Part shown: in pieces, positions 1 to 8,194 of the stretch | How positions within the stretch are numbered: position 1 is the stretch's first letter | Layout of the letters: every line of letters starts with the position of its first letter | Position numbers and translations under genes: made by a program | Notes under the pieces: generated by a model | Database searches by the model: none | What the model was told of the DNA's origin: nothing | The model's input: only the letters and a program-made list of their open reading frames with translations | Assembly: GCF_002879865.1 (NCBI RefSeq) | Contig: NZ_PNXY01000016.1 | Location: 99,498 to 163,497 of the forward strand | Source of the DNA: Paraburkholderia rhynchosiae | GTDB taxonomy: Bacteria > Pseudomonadota > Gammaproteobacteria > Burkholderiales > Burkholderiaceae | Reading direction: 5' to 3' | Length of the DNA stretch: 64,000 nucleotides

Positions 1-378
1 CGGGTGCTTCTCAAGAAACTCGGGTAGCATCGGACCGATCCAGAGGCGTCCCATTGCAGCAGGAAGGGCGAGACGCAGGACGCCTCGGGCTTCGGCGGCG
101 CCTGATGACGCTTCCTGTTCTGCCTCCATGATCGAGCCAATGGCAGACCGGAGGCGCTCGACGAGCGCCACACCGGCATCCGTCATCCTGACATGTCGAG
201 TAGACCGCTCGATCAACCGCACACCCAACCGTTTTTCCATTGCGGCGAGCCGCTTTGAAATCACCGTTGGATGACGCTCCAGTTGCCGGCCGGCCGCGAC
301 AAAGGAACCTGCGGAAGCGACAGCAAGTAGCGCGGCAATCTCGTCTGCGTGGGTTGTATCGAGCGTAGTCGGGATCAT
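1..378 (-). CDS. LysR-family transcriptional regulator, N-terminal part (runs off the window)
   Basis: Read on the minus strand from the ATG at 378, 126 codons remain open to the window edge. Residues about 8-65 form a LysR-type winged helix-turn-helix (ASAGSFVAAGRQL, then VISKRLAAMEKRLGVRL and the wing TRHVRMTDAG). The effector-binding domain begins near residue 90 (GVLRLALPAAMG) and is cut off. The ATG overlaps the stop of the upstream oxidoreductase as ATGA, so the two genes are probably translationally coupled, which is unusual for LysR genes as they are more often divergent from their targets. The regulator may control the oxidoreductase or the MFS gene beyond it; the inducer is unknown. 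Confidence 0.85.
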   Translation of the reverse strand, partial: MIPTTLDTTHADEIAALLAVASAGSFVAAGRQLERHPTVISKRLAAMEKRLGVRLIERSTRHVRMTDAGVALVERLRSAIGSIMEAEQEASSGAAEARGVLRLALPAAMGRLWIGPMLPEFLEKHP

Positions 379-1349
379 GGTTTCAGAATAATCGCTCCTG
401 CTGACGCACCGGTTTCGAGGTCTGCGTGTGCCGTTGCTGCATCTGCCAGCGCGTAAGTGCGCCAGATGCGCGCCGAAATTGTACCTGCCGCCAGCGCAGA
501 CAGTACATCCCTCGCGCGCTTCTGGTATTCAGCTGCGGTGCTCGTATGGGCCACAATCGAAGGGCGCGTCAGGAAGAGCGAGCCTTTTGCGTTCAACGTG
601 GATACGTCCACCGGACCCGGAGCGCCGCTCGATGCTCCGAATGACACAAGAAGACCGCGCGGTCGCAGACTGTTCAGTGAAGCGTCGAATGAGATCCGAC
701 CAATCGGGTCATAGACGACGTCGACCTTCCGGCCTTCGGTTGCCTTTGCAACTTCATTGGCAAGCGTAGCGGGATTAAACACAATCACGTCGTCGCAGCC
801 TACGTTCTTTGCGACCTGAACACTCGCGGCCTTCGACACGACGCCGATCACTGTTGCCCCCAGCGCTTTTGCCCAAGAGGCCATAATCTGGCCCACGCCG
901 CCAGCCACGCCGTAAAGAAGGACAGTTGTTCCCCGCGTAACCGGAAACGTTGACTTCAAAAGATATTGCGCCGTAATGCCCTTGAATAGCACCGCCGCTG
1001 CATCTTCGCAGGAAACGTCGTCGGGAAGGGGCACGAGTCTGTCGGCAGGAAATAGCCGTGCGCTTGTGTATGCGCCAATCGGGCCGGTCGCATACGCGAC
1101 TCGCTCCCCGACCTTGACGTTGTCGACCCCCGCGCCGACTGCTACGACCCGACCTGCACCCTCAAGACCCAGTCCGGATGGTAGCGGGATTCGCACGGCG
1201 CCGTTTCGCTGCGTGACATCGAGATAGTTCACGCCGATCGCATCCTGTTCCAGCCAGACTTGACCTGCTGCCGGGTCGGTCTTCTCACCTGTACTGACTG
1301 TCATCACATCTGGCGAGCCTGTGTCGGTAATCCGGATTGCTGTGATCAT
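375..1349 (-). CDS. Zinc-independent quinone oxidoreductase (QOR/zeta-crystallin type)
   Basis: A 324-residue medium-chain dehydrogenase/reductase. An N-terminal GroES-like fold carries NYLDVTQRNG (residues about 41-50) and GLGLEGAGRV, and the NADPH-binding Rossmann motif GVAGGVGQ lies at about 147-154. No structural or catalytic zinc cysteines are seen, which fits the quinone reductase branch: NADPH-dependent reduction of quinones or enones in the cytoplasm. The ATG at 1349 is chosen over the in-frame GTG at 1355 because GAGGAG sits five bases before it. The stop overlaps the LysR start. Upstream, 181 bases separate it from the MFS gene, so it may have its own promoter. The physiological substrate is not evident. 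Confidence 0.85.
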   Translation of the reverse strand: MITAIRITDTGSPDVMTVSTGEKTDPAAGQVWLEQDAIGVNYLDVTQRNGAVRIPLPSGLGLEGAGRVVAVGAGVDNVKVGERVAYATGPIGAYTSARLFPADRLVPLPDDVSCEDAAAVLFKGITAQYLLKSTFPVTRGTTVLLYGVAGGVGQIMASWAKALGATVIGVVSKAASVQVAKNVGCDDVIVFNPATLANEVAKATEGRKVDVVYDPIGRISFDASLNSLRPRGLLVSFGASSGAPGPVDVSTLNAKGSLFLTRPSIVAHTSTAAEYQKRARDVLSALAAGTISARIWRTYALADAATAHADLETGASAGAIILKP

Positions 1350-1530
1350 TAACACTCCTCTGTCGACCGATCGCTTTCCCTATGGTCCCCCATTCTGATA
1401 GCTGCGTCGGACAAGAGCAATGGCACGTTTTTGCATTTCAAAAATGCACCCTGTGCAGCAATCGATTCAACCGCCTCGAAACGGTGATGGCGATGTTTGC
1501 CTTGAGAGCGCTGTGAGGTCGGTGGGAACG

Positions 1531-2772
1531 TCAACCGACCGAGACCCGGTTTGCCTGTGCTGCGTGAACGGACTCCATGGGTCCAAGTTTCGCAAGCGTC
1601 AGGACGAGGATTGCGACAGCGGCTCCCGCGCATACAACGGCCATCCACCCAATCGTCTGTATGAGTCCACCGGAGAACCTGCCGATTGACTCGACGACGA
1701 GCGGGCTCAGGAAATTACCGAGGAAGAACGCTCCCATATACCCGCCGGTGGCGCGGCCGCTTTGCTCGAACGGCACTCGTGCGAGGGCCCACGTCCCAAG
1801 AAGCGGAAGTGCCATGCCGCCGCCTGCTGCGGCGAGAAAAGCGCCCCCGATCGTCGCGTTGACACCTGCGGACAATGCGATGATAAAAAAGCCTGATGCG
1901 AGCAGTCCGAAGGCGGCCACCAGAAGGCGATTGATCGGCCACCGTGCGAGCCGGTGAAAAATGAACGAACCCACCGGAATGCCGGCGTTGGCGATCGCAC
2001 CGCCGAAACCAAGGACCGCCGGCGCGGTGACGCCGCGCGCGCTCAGCAAAAAGCTGATCTGAACCGGCACGACAAAGAACATAACTGATGCGAAAAGGAT
2101 CAGCAGGCAGAGGTGGCCGATCGCGCGCCACGGAAATGGCATCTTTTGCGCGTGTACATGTTCAGCGTGCGCTTCTTCCGGTTCCCAGATCAGCGCCGCG
2201 ATAAACGGCAGGAACAGAAACGCGCATCCGTAGACCAGGAACGGCGTGCGCCAGCCCGCAGCCAGGCTACCGAGCCCACCGCCAACCGAGAACATCAAGG
2301 CGGCTACAACGGAGGCCGAGGCGTGCTGCATCGTCAGCCACTTCTGTCGCTGCACCCCTGAAAAATAGTTGGCCACCAGCGCAGTGGCCACCGTGACGAT
2401 TGCCGCCTCGGCAAGACCGATGACCGCGCGTGAGACGACGATCGCGTACAGGTTCGTCAGCCAGAACGGCAGAACGCCGGCAACCGCATAGATTGCGACC
2501 GCGGTCATGTAAAGACGTTTGCGCCCGAACGCGTCGACCAGCGATCCTACGAGCGGGCTGAACAGCGCGATCATCAACGCGGGAATCACCAACACGATCA
2601 ACGTCAGCACATCGGCGTTCGGAATGCCGGCGAAGTTGTGGCGCATCAGGGGAAGGACAGGGGCGATCAGCACGGCACCGGTCGATGCCAGCCAGCAACT
2701 CGCCATTAACAGCCAACCATGCCCGTTGCCAGCGACGCGCGCGGACCGGGCTCCAGGGGAAATCTGAATCAT
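1531..2772 (-). CDS. MFS transporter
   Basis: A 413-residue major facilitator with about twelve hydrophobic segments. The loop between segments 2 and 3 has the MFS signature (SLVDAFGRKRLY), and the second half repeats the fold. The start at 2772 is supported by GGAGA seven bases upstream; the longer frame reaching 2898 has an arginine-rich unlikely leader. It follows the BKACE and cupin genes by 128 bases on the same strand, so it is probably the last gene of that block and moves a pathway substrate or product across the inner membrane. Direction and substrate are unknown; a drug-export role is possible because members of this subfamily look alike. Confidence 0.85.
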   Translation of the reverse strand: MIQISPGARSARVAGNGHGWLLMASCWLASTGAVLIAPVLPLMRHNFAGIPNADVLTLIVLVIPALMIALFSPLVGSLVDAFGRKRLYMTAVAIYAVAGVLPFWLTNLYAIVVSRAVIGLAEAAIVTVATALVANYFSGVQRQKWLTMQHASASVVAALMFSVGGGLGSLAAGWRTPFLVYGCAFLFLPFIAALIWEPEEAHAEHVHAQKMPFPWRAIGHLCLLILFASVMFFVVPVQISFLLSARGVTAPAVLGFGGAIANAGIPVGSFIFHRLARWPINRLLVAAFGLLASGFFIIALSAGVNATIGGAFLAAAGGGMALPLLGTWALARVPFEQSGRATGGYMGAFFLGNFLSPLVVESIGRFSGGLIQTIGWMAVVCAGAAVAILVLTLAKLGPMESVHAAQANRVSVG

Positions 2773-2900
2773 GTCGTCTCCAATGTGTTTGGTGTTCGTG
2801 CGCACGCGCTCGCCTGCGCGAGCCATCAACCGACCTCGATCGCCTCCTGCTGGCCGCCGCTTGCATCGCGGCGAGCCGGCCCGATCGATACCCGGCACAG

Positions 2901-3830
2901 CTAGAAGGCGACCTGGTCGCCGCCCTTCAGATCGAGCATGCGTCGCACTTCGTCGGGCGAGGCGATTTCGATGCCAAGCTCGCCGAGAATCCGGCGAATC
3001 TTGCGGACCTGCTCCGCGTTGCTTTGCGCAAGCTCGCCGCGGTTGATGTACAGGCTATCTTCCAGCCCGACCCGCACGTTGCCGCCCATCAGGCTCGCCA
3101 TCGTCGCAACCGGCATCTGATGCTTGCCGGCCGCCAGCACCGACCAGTGATAATCGTTGCCGAACAGCCGGTCGGCGGTACGCTTCTGATGCAGCAGATC
3201 TTCCGCATGCGCGCCTATTGCACCCCGCAGGCCGAACACGGTCTGCACAAAAAGCGGCGGCTTCACGAGCCCCTTTTCAAGGAAGTGCTGCAACGTGTAC
3301 AGATGGCCGACGTCGTAGCACTCAAACTCGAAACGCGTGCCGCCGGCTTTACCGACGTGCTCCAGAATCCATTCGATGTCGTCGTAGGTATTCCTGAATA
3401 TGAGCCCGCGCGTGCCCTTGAGAAAGGGCACTTCCCAGTCGTGGCGCCATTCGCGCTCGCGCTTTGCCATCTCCGATAGCACCAGATTCAGCGAGCCCAT
3501 GTTGAGCGAGCACATCTCGGGCTTTAGCGCGCGGCCGGCGGCCGCGCGTTCCTCGATAGGCATATTGGGGCCACCGCCGCCCGTTGAAATATTGATGATC
3601 GCGTTGGTCGCCGACTTGATGGCCGACACGAAGCGCCGAAAGATCTCGGGGTCGCCGGAAGGGCGGCCATCGTCGGGATTGCGCGCGTGCAGATGAATGA
3701 TCGAGGCGCCGGCTTCGGCGGCCGCGATCGATTCCGCCGCGATCTGTTCCGGGGTGACGGGCAGAAACGGCGACATCGACGGCGTATGCGCGCCGCCCGT
3801 CACCGCGCAGGTGATGATCGCCTTGCTCAC
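2901..3830 (-). CDS. BKACE-family beta-keto acid cleavage enzyme (DUF849, Kce-like)
   Basis: A 309-residue TIM-barrel protein of the family typified by 3-keto-5-aminohexanoate cleavage enzyme. These enzymes condense a beta-keto acid with acetyl-CoA to give a CoA ester and acetoacetate. Zinc ligands are visible as HLH (about residues 46 and 48) in IIHLHARNPDDG, and the conserved VRVGLEDSLY segment supplies the glutamate near 257. Length is normal for the family. Its start overlaps the stop of the cupin gene by four bases (ATGA), so the two are co-translated. In this cluster it would act on a ring-cleavage-derived keto acid, but the family is multi-substrate and the exact acid cannot be named. 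Confidence 0.88.
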   Translation of the reverse strand: MSKAIITCAVTGGAHTPSMSPFLPVTPEQIAAESIAAAEAGASIIHLHARNPDDGRPSGDPEIFRRFVSAIKSATNAIINISTGGGGPNMPIEERAAAGRALKPEMCSLNMGSLNLVLSEMAKREREWRHDWEVPFLKGTRGLIFRNTYDDIEWILEHVGKAGGTRFEFECYDVGHLYTLQHFLEKGLVKPPLFVQTVFGLRGAIGAHAEDLLHQKRTADRLFGNDYHWSVLAAGKHQMPVATMASLMGGNVRVGLEDSLYINRGELAQSNAEQVRKIRRILGELGIEIASPDEVRRMLDLKGGDQVAF

Positions 3831-4393
3831 AGCGGTTCTCCTTCAACGAGGTCGAGCAGCACGAAGGCCATCCGGCACGGCTTGCCCGAGCGGTTTGCCC
3901 AGCTATGGTTGGTCGCGCGCTGGATCAGCACGTCGCCAGCGCGCATCAGCGTTTCGCCTTCGTCCAGCAGCGCCCAGATTTCGCCGTCGAGCACGATTGC
4001 GTAATCGAGCGATTCGGTTTTGTGAAACCAGAAATGCCGCGCGCCGGACTTGTCGCGCACGCCGCTGTCGTCGAGGAATTGCTTCAGTTGCGCTTCGTCG
4101 TAATTCTCATCGGGCGGGAAATCGACGATGCGCAGCAGCGAGCCGCCCTTCGAATGAAAACCAAACGCATGGCCGGGCGGCGCCGGTTCGTCGCCGGTCG
4201 CGCGCGCCTCGCCGGTCGCCCAGACGACTTGCGCAATCGGCAATCCGGGACGATTCGTCCTGTTCAATGTGGGTCCGTCTGAAACGACGCAGGATCCGCC
4301 TAGCGCATTGGTGCCCGTGACGATTCGGCGGACTGGGCGACAGTCGTTGGCGCCAAATTGCTGCGGGTCGCGATGAGTTACCAGAGTCTCCAT
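3827..4393 (-). CDS. Cupin-domain protein, first gene of the minus-strand block
   Basis: A 188-residue protein with one cupin barrel in its C-terminal half: HFWFHKTESLDYAIVLDGE matches cupin motif 1 and RATNHSWANRSG matches motif 2. The N-terminal 70 residues carry no feature I recognise apart from a conserved-looking RRIVTGTN segment. Proteins of this layout occur in aromatic catabolic clusters and are usually annotated only as cupin-domain proteins; a metal-dependent isomerase, decarboxylase or dioxygenase role is possible. It is the promoter-proximal gene of the minus block (cupin, BKACE, MFS), and a palindromic operator-like site lies directly upstream at 4411-4431. Function is not assigned. 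Confidence 0.75.
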   Translation of the reverse strand: METLVTHRDPQQFGANDCRPVRRIVTGTNALGGSCVVSDGPTLNRTNRPGLPIAQVVWATGEARATGDEPAPPGHAFGFHSKGGSLLRIVDFPPDENYDEAQLKQFLDDSGVRDKSGARHFWFHKTESLDYAIVLDGEIWALLDEGETLMRAGDVLIQRATNHSWANRSGKPCRMAFVLLDLVEGEPL

Positions 4394-4410
4394 TTTCCTT
4401 CCATTAACGA

Positions 4411-4431
4411 GTCGAATCGTATCGTATCGTT
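4411..4431. promoter_or_regulatory. Operator-like site of the TACGATACG-N3-CGTATCGTA family (imperfect)
   Basis: The right half CGTATCGTT matches the perfect palindrome at 10687-10707 in eight of nine positions; the left half GTCGAATCG is weaker (five of nine). It lies 18 bases before the cupin start, in the divergent region, where a bound regulator could block both blocks. Confidence 0.5.
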
Positions 4432-4501
4432 AATTAGGTGGAATGGACTGTCAATAGGGAAAAGACTTAGCCATGATCGGGGAATATGGCTCAAGATCGC
4501 C

Positions 4502-4531
4502 TTGACAAATGTGAACGGTCCGTTTTGTAAT
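4502..4531 (+). promoter_or_regulatory. Predicted sigma-70 promoter with a palindrome in the spacer
   Basis: TTGACA at 4502-4507 and TGTAAT at 4526-4531 are 18 bases apart. The spacer contains the inverted repeat AACGG-T-CCGTT (4514-4524), a likely operator for the plus-strand block beginning at 4563. Confidence 0.5.
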
Positions 4532-4562
4532 GTAGGCACTCAAACAACAACGGTCTAGATTC

Positions 4563-5423
4563 ATGGAGACAGAAAGGATTCGCGTGATGTGGTTCGTGCC
4601 GCCGCTGCTGGCCATCGTCGCGCGTCAGGAGGAACAGGCAATGACAGTCGAGGCCACGCGCAACCGTTCGTCCGATGAGCAGTTCGACGCGCTCGTGGCC
4701 GGCGATGTGCACGCGGTCGTGACGTCGATGGACAACGTGATCGGCTGGAATGGCCGCGAGGGGCCGCGCGACTTTCGCGTGGTCGCGCAGATCGAGCGAG
4801 CCACGCCGCTGACGCTGGTCGCGCAGCCGCAATGGCGCAAGTTGAGCGACCTGCGCGGCACCAGCCTGCTGGTCGATGCGACCGGGAACGGTTTCGTGGT
4901 TGCGCTGAGAGCGATGCTGCGCGAGGCGGGCATCGAACCCGGCGCGGTCCGCTTGACGCCTGCGGGCGGCGTCAAGGAGCGTTTCGATGCGCTCATGGCC
5001 GGGCAGGGCGACGCGACCTTGTTAGGGCCGCCATTCGATTCGATGGCGGCGGCATCGGGTTTGACGCGTATCGCGAGCGTGCAGGACAGCTATCCCGACT
5101 TTCCCGGCCAGGGCGTCGTGGTACGAACCGGCAGCAAGGCGAGCCCGAAGGTCGCGACATGGCTGCGAACGCTGGAGCAAGCTCGCCGTCGCGTCGGCGA
5201 GAACGATGAGCTTGCGAGGCAGGCTGTGCTCGCCGCCGGCTTACCCGCAGCGGCGGCCGAGGCAATGATTGCGCTCAATCCCGACTCGCTGTACCCGAGC
5301 CGCGTGGGCGTCGCGCTACTCGTCGCCCATCGGCGGGCGCTCGGTCTGGTTGGCGCGGACAATGACTATTCCACCATCGTCGACGATTCGATGATTGGCA
5401 AATGCACCGGAGGAGCAAGGTGA
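4563..5423 (+). CDS. NMT1/SsuA-type periplasmic-binding-protein fold protein without a signal peptide
   Basis: A 286-residue protein with the type-2 periplasmic binding fold: a first strand IRVMWFVPPLLAIV, a lobe switch near LSDLRGTSLLVDATGNGF (about 98-115) and the GPPFDSMAAASG loop. Homologues named as ABC substrate-binding proteins (NMT1/THI5-like) carry export signals; none is visible here, and no permease or ATPase lies nearby. It may therefore be cytoplasmic, either a ligand sensor or an enzyme of this fold. The start is uncertain, since the ATG at 4587 has a better ribosome site (AAAGGA) but would cut the first strand. The stop overlaps the next gene by four bases (GTGA), indicating co-translation. 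Confidence 0.65.
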   Translation: METERIRVMWFVPPLLAIVARQEEQAMTVEATRNRSSDEQFDALVAGDVHAVVTSMDNVIGWNGREGPRDFRVVAQIERATPLTLVAQPQWRKLSDLRGTSLLVDATGNGFVVALRAMLREAGIEPGAVRLTPAGGVKERFDALMAGQGDATLLGPPFDSMAAASGLTRIASVQDSYPDFPGQGVVVRTGSKASPKVATWLRTLEQARRRVGENDELARQAVLAAGLPAAAAEAMIALNPDSLYPSRVGVALLVAHRRALGLVGADNDYSTIVDDSMIGKCTGGAR

Positions 5424-6415
5424 AGCGATATGCGCTCGGAACATTTTCGGCGGGCGACGGTGCCCGCTTTGTCGGCCTTGTCATGAATGAGCGCGTGGCT
5501 TCGCTCGTCGGACTGGCGGCGGTTCATTGTGAGTCTGAACTGTTGCAGGCGACCACCGTGCTAGCGCTGCTGGAGAACTGGTCGACGAATGAGCCGGCCC
5601 TGGCCCGTCTCGCAGACAAGGTCGCGGAAAACGACGGTCAATGGCATGCGCTTGCCGAACTGCACACGCATCCGGCCATCGATCTGCCGCGCCAGATTTT
5701 TTGCACCGGCGCGAATTATCGCAAGCACGTCGTCGATCTCACCGTCGATGCGAAGGTGGGCCCCGAAGGACTCGACGAGGCCGCACTGCGGCGCTGGGCC
5801 GAAGCGATGATGGACGAGCGGCTTGCGAGCGGCGAGCCCTACGCATTTACCAAACCGGTTTCCGCTGTCTCCGGCGCCTTCGATCCGCTAGTGCTGCCGG
5901 GCACCACAAACAAGCCGGATTGGGAACTGGAGCTGGCCGTTGTGATAGGTCGAGGCGGCTACCAGATTTCACGCGAACGGGCGCTCGACCATGTAGCTGG
6001 CTATGCGATTGTCAACGACATCTCGGCGCGCGATCTGATTCCTCGCACCGACTACAAGATGCTTGGCACCGACTGGTTGCGCTCAAAGGGGCAGCCTGGT
6101 TTTCTGCCGCTTGGGCCATACCTGGTGCCGAAGGCGTTTGTGCCGGATCCCCATCGCCTGAAGATGCGGCTGACGGTCTCCGGGCAGGTCATGCAGGACG
6201 AAACGACCGCCGACATGCTGTTCGGCATCGAACGGCAAATCGAATACATCTCGCGCTATTCGCGCCTGTTGCCCGGCGACGTGATCTGTACCGGCTCGCC
6301 GGCCGGCAACGGCACGCACTACAACCGCTTTCTGTGCGACGGCGACGTAATGGAAGCCGAAATCGAAGGACTGGGCCGTCAGCGGCAAATCTGCATCGCA
6401 CAACAACGTGGCTGA
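5420..6415 (+). CDS. Fumarylacetoacetate hydrolase (FAH) family protein 1
   Basis: A 331-residue FAH-fold protein starting at GTG 5420, with GGAGG six bases upstream and a GTGA overlap with the preceding stop. The C-terminal FAH domain starts near residue 90 (IFCTGANYRKH). Metal-binding acidic residues are visible in WELELAVVIG and NDISARDL, and the loop CTGSPAGNG fits the active-site lid. FAH enzymes hydrolyse or hydrate acyl-pyruvates or decarboxylate oxo-acids formed after ring cleavage. Here it is co-transcribed with a thioesterase and an MFS carrier and is one of two FAH proteins in the cluster, so the two probably act on successive intermediates. The specific reaction is not determinable. 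Confidence 0.87.
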   Translation: MKRYALGTFSAGDGARFVGLVMNERVASLVGLAAVHCESELLQATTVLALLENWSTNEPALARLADKVAENDGQWHALAELHTHPAIDLPRQIFCTGANYRKHVVDLTVDAKVGPEGLDEAALRRWAEAMMDERLASGEPYAFTKPVSAVSGAFDPLVLPGTTNKPDWELELAVVIGRGGYQISRERALDHVAGYAIVNDISARDLIPRTDYKMLGTDWLRSKGQPGFLPLGPYLVPKAFVPDPHRLKMRLTVSGQVMQDETTADMLFGIERQIEYISRYSRLLPGDVICTGSPAGNGTHYNRFLCDGDVMEAEIEGLGRQRQICIAQQRG

Positions 6416-6418
6416 GCT

Positions 6419-6895
6419 ATGGCTGAAATAAGCGCAACGACGGTAGCTCGCGACAATCCCGACCGTGCGTTGCTGCACGACCTTCTGTCGACGCAAGCGC
6501 GCAATGTCGCGCTTCACATGAATCCTGCGTTGATCTCGCTTGGCGCGACCTTGTTGATGGGCAACGCGGATTCGCTGTCGATCGGCTTCACCGCGCCCGA
6601 GCATTCGGTGCAAGGCAACGGCGTGGTATCCGGCGGCACGCTGGCTTCGATGCTCGACTTCGCGATGGCTCTCGCACTGCTTTCGAAGCTGCCGCAGGGG
6701 CGCACATGCGCGACCATCAGCCTCAACGTCGACATGATCGAGCCGGGGTATGTCGGCCAGTTTATCGCCGATGCGCGGGTCAAGCGTCTCGGCGGCCGCG
6801 TGTCGTTTGTCGAGGCCGACCTTTACGACGCGACCCGCGCCCGGCGTGTTGCCAGCGCCACTGCGCCGTTCGCGGTGTTCGACGTGCGCGGCTGA
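6419..6895 (+). CDS. PaaI/4HBT-type hotdog thioesterase
   Basis: A 158-residue single-hotdog protein. The long helix motif GNGVVSGGTLASMLDFAMALAL (about 61-82) is the central hotdog helix with the conserved G-G-x-x-x-x-x-D pattern, and TISLNVDMIEPGYVGQF matches the following strands of the PaaI subfamily. Such enzymes hydrolyse aryl-CoA or medium-chain acyl-CoA thioesters in the cytoplasm. It begins three bases after the FAH stop, in the same operon. In this setting it may release CoA from an aromatic or dead-end acyl-CoA ester; BKACE in the divergent block also handles CoA esters. Confidence 0.85.
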   Translation: MAEISATTVARDNPDRALLHDLLSTQARNVALHMNPALISLGATLLMGNADSLSIGFTAPEHSVQGNGVVSGGTLASMLDFAMALALLSKLPQGRTCATISLNVDMIEPGYVGQFIADARVKRLGGRVSFVEADLYDATRARRVASATAPFAVFDVRG

Positions 6896-6970
6896 GTGCG
6901 AGCAGCGGCATTTGCCAGGCAGCCACCTTACCGTTCGAGAAGCCGGATGCCATCGGGTACGAATCGGGCA

Positions 6971-8194
6971 ATGATCCGCCGCGCGCAATGGCCGCTCTTT
7001 GCGTGTTGCTGTCTGTGCTGCTTCGCGAGCATGGCGTCAATGCGTCTATGCGATTCGATGCTGGCCATTCTCGCGGCGCAGTTCGCGATGCCTGTCGAAC
7101 GCGCGCCGCAAACCATCTCGCTGTTCGCGCTTGCCTATGGCGTATTTCAACTTTTTTCGGGACCACTCGGCGATTGGCTCGGCAAGACGCGCATGATCGC
7201 GCTCGCGGCTCTTGCTTGCGCGCTCGGCAACGTCGCTGCTGCCTTGGCGAACAACCTCGATCAACTGCTTGCAGCGAGGTTTTTTTCCGGCGCTGCAGCG
7301 GCCGGCATCGTGCCGCTCACGATGGCGTGGATCGGCGATAACACGGCGGATGAGCAGCGTCAGGAGGCGCTTGCGCGCCTGCTCAGCGCAACCGTGCTCG
7401 GCATGATCGCAGGGCAATGGGGTGGCGCGGCGCTGGCCGCGTCCCTGGGATGGCGAGCTTCGTTCCTGTCGATTGCCGCTGCGTTTGCGCTCGGCGCGCT
7501 GATGACGGCAAGCGCCTCGCCGCGCACTGCACAAAAGGCGGCGCTGCGGCAACTCACATTCGTCCGTCAAACAAGCGATATTCTGCGCGCAAGGTGGGTT
7601 CGGCTCGTGTTGCTTGCGACGTTCATCGAAGGAAGTTTTGCCTACTGTGCATTGGCGTTCATGCCGACGTATCTGAATTCGGCGTTCGGTTTGCCCTTGT
7701 CGCGGGCCGGCCTGATTGCATCCAGCTACGGTGTGGGAGGGCTGATTTTCAGTCTGAGTGCAAAGCGGGTAATACGGCGTTTCAAGGATGCACACCTTGC
7801 GCGCGCGGGCGGGCTGCTGTTCGCCGTATCGCTGCTCGCGCTCACGGCCTCGCCGCGCTGGTGGTGCTGCGCGCCTGCCTGTGCGCTGGCCGGCTTCGGC
7901 TTTTACGCTCTTCACAACGTCTTGCAGAACCACGCCGCACAGATGGCGCCGCAGGCGAGCGGCACGGCTGTTTCGCTGTTTTCGTGCGTGCTGTTTCTGG
8001 GGCAATCATTCGGGATTTCGATTGGCGCCTGGTGGGTCGGTCACGCTTCAGTGCGCTATGTATTCGTCGGCTGTGGGATCGGGGTGCTCGCACTTGCCGT
8101 TGCTTTTGCGCGCGTGCTGGAGCGAGGACAGGCGCCGGGCGATTCAAATGCAACGCCCGACAAGCCAGCCATTTCCCGCCGCCCTCACTGCTAG
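6971..8194 (+). CDS. MFS transporter (second)
   Basis: A 407-residue major facilitator with about twelve membrane segments. FSGPLGDWLGKTRM (about residues 58-71) is the loop 2-3 signature, and the C-terminal half repeats it. The ATG at 6971 places the first membrane helix (WPLFACCCLCCF) directly after a short basic start; a start at 6947 is possible. It lies 75 bases after the thioesterase on the same strand and ends four bases inside the convergent outer-membrane gene. The large number of cysteines in the first helix is unusual. It probably imports the aromatic substrate or exports an intermediate; the sequence does not show which. Confidence 0.85.
   Translation: MIRRAQWPLFACCCLCCFASMASMRLCDSMLAILAAQFAMPVERAPQTISLFALAYGVFQLFSGPLGDWLGKTRMIALAALACALGNVAAALANNLDQLLAARFFSGAAAAGIVPLTMAWIGDNTADEQRQEALARLLSATVLGMIAGQWGGAALAASLGWRASFLSIAAAFALGALMTASASPRTAQKAALRQLTFVRQTSDILRARWVRLVLLATFIEGSFAYCALAFMPTYLNSAFGLPLSRAGLIASSYGVGGLIFSLSAKRVIRRFKDAHLARAGGLLFAVSLLALTASPRWWCCAPACALAGFGFYALHNVLQNHAAQMAPQASGTAVSLFSCVLFLGQSFGISIGAWWVGHASVRYVFVGCGIGVLALAVAFARVLERGQAPGDSNATPDKPAISRRPHC

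Noticed and set aside
4563..5423. Binding-protein-fold gene as 4,5-dihydroxyphthalate decarboxylase
   Set aside because: That enzyme shares the fold but has a different N-terminal motif and greater length; no convincing match was seen.
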